Assembly (NCBI RefSeq): GCF_030544485.1
Contig: NZ_CP130610.1
Span: 2,790,001-2,854,000 of the forward strand
Source: Halomonas sp. HAL1
GTDB lineage: Bacteria > Pseudomonadota > Gammaproteobacteria > Pseudomonadales > Halomonadaceae
Length of the DNA: 64,000 nt
Reading direction: 5' to 3'
The notes beneath the pieces were generated by a model, which did not search any database, was not told where the DNA came from, and saw only the letters and a list, made by a program, of their open reading frames with translations. Positions 61,867-64,000 of the stretch are shown here, piece after piece (position 1 is the stretch's first letter; every line of letters starts with the position of its first letter). Position numbers and translations under genes: made by a program.

Positions 61867-62637
61867 TATTGCCTCCTATTTTGAACAGTGAGATGGCTGT
61901 GGCGCTGTTGCTGCACACCACGGCTTCGAAGCACCAGCAAAAAGCCTCCCGCTAGCATGAGGCCGCCGATGGCAAACAGTGGTGCGTAGGTGCCCCAGAG
62001 CTCGTAGAGCGCTGACATGGCATAACCTGCAACCGCTTGGGCGGCGGCAAAGGCGGCGGTGGCTTGCCCCCAGAGCTTCTTGTGGGCGATTGGCCCTACC
62101 AACTCAGCAAGGCGGCCAGAGGTGAGAGCGACAATGCCGGGGATCATCGCCCCCACCATGAACGAGGAAACCGACTGGCTGAGCAGTGCGAGTGAGAACA
62201 CCGGCAGCAAGACGGCGGCAGCCTTCGCTGCAAAGGCGATCATTAAGCCACCCTGCCAGCCCACTCGATGCGCCAGTGCACCTACCATGAACGGCCCACA
62301 CAAGGCGCCCAACCCGAAGATACCCCACTGCAATGAAGCCGCTTGATTGCCCAGGGCGTTTTCCCTGGCAAGGTAGTCCACCCAGAACACGGTATGGGGC
62401 ACAAAACCAATCGCATCCAGGGCGTAAGCGCCAACCACCAACATCACGATTACCTTTACACCCGCACCCCCTGAGGGGTTATTCCCCCTTGGGCTAGCCG
62501 TGATCGGTGAGGCTAAGTGTGCCACGCCCTGTTGTTGCAAAAAATAGTCGCACAAAAGGCCAGCGGCAATACACAGCAACCCAAGCGTGCCCCAGGTGAC
62601 GGAGAGGCTTAACCCTAAAAGTAACGGTACGATAAAG
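61866..62637 (-). pseudogene. MFS transporter truncated at the 5' side by an IS (YbfB/YjiJ-like)
   Basis: About 257 codons of the C-terminal part remain: SFIVPLLLGLSLSVTWGTLG, the mid-loop, then VGAYALDAIGFVPHTVFWVD and the final helices with LWGTYAPLFAIGGLMLAGGF. Full-length members have about 400 aa, so roughly the first third is lost. The remaining frame runs on into the IS sequence without interruption. The helix pattern of YbfB/YjiJ-type MFS proteins is the best guess. Confidence 0.8.
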
Positions 62638-64000
62638 CTTGCAATTACCCACAAGTCGATGATGCATCTGGATTGGCAGCTTGGAATCCAGCAACGAGAT
62701 CTGCTAAGCGGATGAAGCCTCGCCATAGAACGGTGGATCCTGGGAGAGGATCACTTGAGCGATCCAGATAACCACCCAGGCGAGCGACAGCGGTCATATA
62801 AAAAGCTGTATCGCGTCGTGTGCCTTGTCTGTTTGACGGCATTGATCGGTCGAGAAGAGCTCTTTCAATATCAGTAAAAACAGCTGCAGGAGAGGTCGTT
62901 GAGGATTGGCGCCGCAGTATAGTCAACCATGATATTCGCCAGGACACGACACAGCAGAGCGCAATGCAGTTGGCAAGTCGATCTGCGGTAGCGAGACGTA
63001 TATCCTCAATGCGGCAACCCGTTTTCAGCGTCTTGAAGAATGTCTCGATATTCCAACGCCGTGAATACCAAATAAGCTTTTGCACTGCGTCGGCGTGAGT
63101 GGCAACGGGAAGGTTAGTGGCCAACTTCCAGATTATAGGGGAACGCCCTTCGGGCGGGTTTTTCTCTTCTGCAAAAATAATACCAAGCTTCTGTTTTGGG
63201 TATTTTTTCTGTTTTCCAATCGGTGGACAAACTGTCATCTTTGCATGCTTGACCGATAGGGTCGCCTGCTGTTGATTGCCTCGCTTGTCACGAAAGTGAA
63301 TATCGTGTGTTCCACTGACCTGAGTCTCGGCCATCACTTGAGAAATCGTAGTGCCTCCCTCCTCGGCGAGACGATCAACGCAACTGCGGATCAAAAAGTA
63401 AGTGCCAAGATCTTGAGCCAGACAAAAGAGTTCAAAAATGTCACTCTCGCGATCACCGATATGCACGCACCGTTCAGGTGAACCTGCAAGCTCAGTAGAA
63501 CGCTGCAGGTTGTCGAGCCAACGCATGCTTTCTTTCTGCTCGATGGGTACGCGGGTCGGATTAACTTTGCGCTTGAGAGCTTCTGTGCCTTTGAATTTAT
63601 TCCGCGTCCAGAATTTGGCAGCTGTCAGGCCCAAGGGCAGCCCTTCCGTTGTGATAGCCAGACTAGCGTGCATTAAAAGCCCGCAGACGGTATGTTTAAG
63701 GTGCCGTCCTTCTTTCATCTTGCGCCCGGTTGATTCATTGATGAAACCAATCTTCTCAGGTGACGAGCGCTTGAAGGAAAATTCGGTTGTATCCTGCAGG
63801 ATCAATATGGGGCCATCGGTGGCTTGGATGCGCAAAGCAGAGGCGGCAAAATGTCCCTCCAAAATCTTGTCCTCGCTGACATTCTCATTCGCGAAGAAGC
63901 GATAGGCGGCCTTGGTATTGGCCCAGTCCTGGAATGCGGTGGGTAGTGATTTGTCTGGCCGATCACCGAGTGCTTCCAGCATGACAGCCAACCTTTGATT
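62638..64000 (-). mobile_element. IS4-family (Tn5/IS50-like) element, cut by the window edge
   Basis: The left boundary CTTGCAATTACCCACAAGT (62638-62656) matches 13 of 19 bases of the IS50 outside-end sequence as I recall it, in the expected position beyond the transposase stop. The other end is outside the window. It interrupts the MFS gene. Confidence 0.7.
62645..64000 (-). CDS. IS4-family transposase, partial (N-terminus outside)
   Basis: 452 codons are in the window and the frame is open to the right edge. The DDE residues are visible: first Asp in ILILQDTTEFSF, second Asp in CVHIGDRESDIFELF, and the IS4 hallmark Y-(2)-R-(3)-E-(6)-K in WYSRRWNIETFFKTLK. Similarity begins at the equivalent of about residue 30 of Tn5 transposase, so few residues are missing. 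No internal stop, so it may be active. Confidence 0.93.
   Translation of the reverse strand, partial: NQRLAVMLEALGDRPDKSLPTAFQDWANTKAAYRFFANENVSEDKILEGHFAASALRIQATDGPILILQDTTEFSFKRSSPEKIGFINESTGRKMKEGRHLKHTVCGLLMHASLAITTEGLPLGLTAAKFWTRNKFKGTEALKRKVNPTRVPIEQKESMRWLDNLQRSTELAGSPERCVHIGDRESDIFELFCLAQDLGTYFLIRSCVDRLAEEGGTTISQVMAETQVSGTHDIHFRDKRGNQQQATLSVKHAKMTVCPPIGKQKKYPKQKLGIIFAEEKNPPEGRSPIIWKLATNLPVATHADAVQKLIWYSRRWNIETFFKTLKTGCRIEDIRLATADRLANCIALCCVVSWRISWLTILRRQSSTTSPAAVFTDIERALLDRSMPSNRQGTRRDTAFYMTAVARLGGYLDRSSDPLPGSTVLWRGFIRLADLVAGFQAANPDASSTCG

Noticed and set aside
1..64000. tRNA, rRNA, riboswitch or CRISPR array
   Set aside because: Read through for cloverleaf-like blocks, conserved rRNA segments and regularly spaced repeats; none found. 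A covariance-model scan (tRNAscan/Infernal) would settle it.

Overview
The window looks like chromosome from a halophilic gammaproteobacterium of the Halomonas/Vreelandella type. This is inferred from gene content: yeaH-prkA, gamma-butyrobetaine hydroxylase with an orphan CaiX-like binding protein, an astE plus arginine-type ABC cluster, RecBCD, and acidic, moderately GC-rich genes. It was not tested by any search. I saw no rRNA, tRNA or CRISPR array.

From 1 to about 47.5 kb the DNA is ordinary, dense, moderately GC-rich chromosome. In order it holds: yeaH (cut by the left edge)-prkA; threonine aldolase; FadH; a DMT exporter; a GNAT-nitrilase fusion; an alkyltransferase-like protein; azoreductase; a carnitine/betaine locus (LysR, gamma-butyrobetaine hydroxylase, orphan binding protein); a TMEM64-type membrane protein; a membrane-anchored phosphoesterase-glycosyltransferase fusion; YjbQ; a lipocalin; a LysR/tartrate-malate dehydrogenase pair; an exported SMP-30 protein; WrbA; a hemerythrin; astE with a basic amino acid ABC importer; TraX-like protein; a diguanylate cyclase; purEK; several small genes (two regulators, a 58-aa protein, a metallothionein); ChrA; IlvD; and an orphan MbcA/ParS-like antitoxin. 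Then come recC, pncB (reverse strand), a MntA/HepT nucleotidyltransferase-HEPN toxin-antitoxin pair, recB and recD. hepT overlaps recB by 4 bp, so the toxin-antitoxin pair is built into the recBD transcription unit.

From 47.6 to 60.1 kb the sequence becomes an AT-rich, mosaic accessory region immediately after recD. It carries an N6-adenine DNA methylase convergent with a DUF262-HEPN operon; an IS30 element splitting a small ORF; decayed gene pieces (three DUF427 remnants, two EamA remnants, one LysR remnant); an intact EamA exporter with a LysR regulator; a second, broken copy of the recD 3' end at 56.5-56.75 kb; and a four-gene ABC-three-component (ABC-3C) operon made of a membrane/coiled-coil protein, a C-terminal-domain protein, middle component 6 and a DUF2326 ATPase. 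The two recD 3' ends bracket the methylase/DUF262/HEPN segment. This suggests an element or recombination event that used the recD 3' end, and a defence hotspot beside RecBCD.

From 60.2 kb to the end is chromosome-like DNA under decay: a nitrilase-family gene broken by one in-frame amber codon, paired REP-like repeats, a glutathione S-transferase, and an MFS transporter whose 5' part has been replaced by an IS4-family (Tn5-like) transposase running off the right edge.
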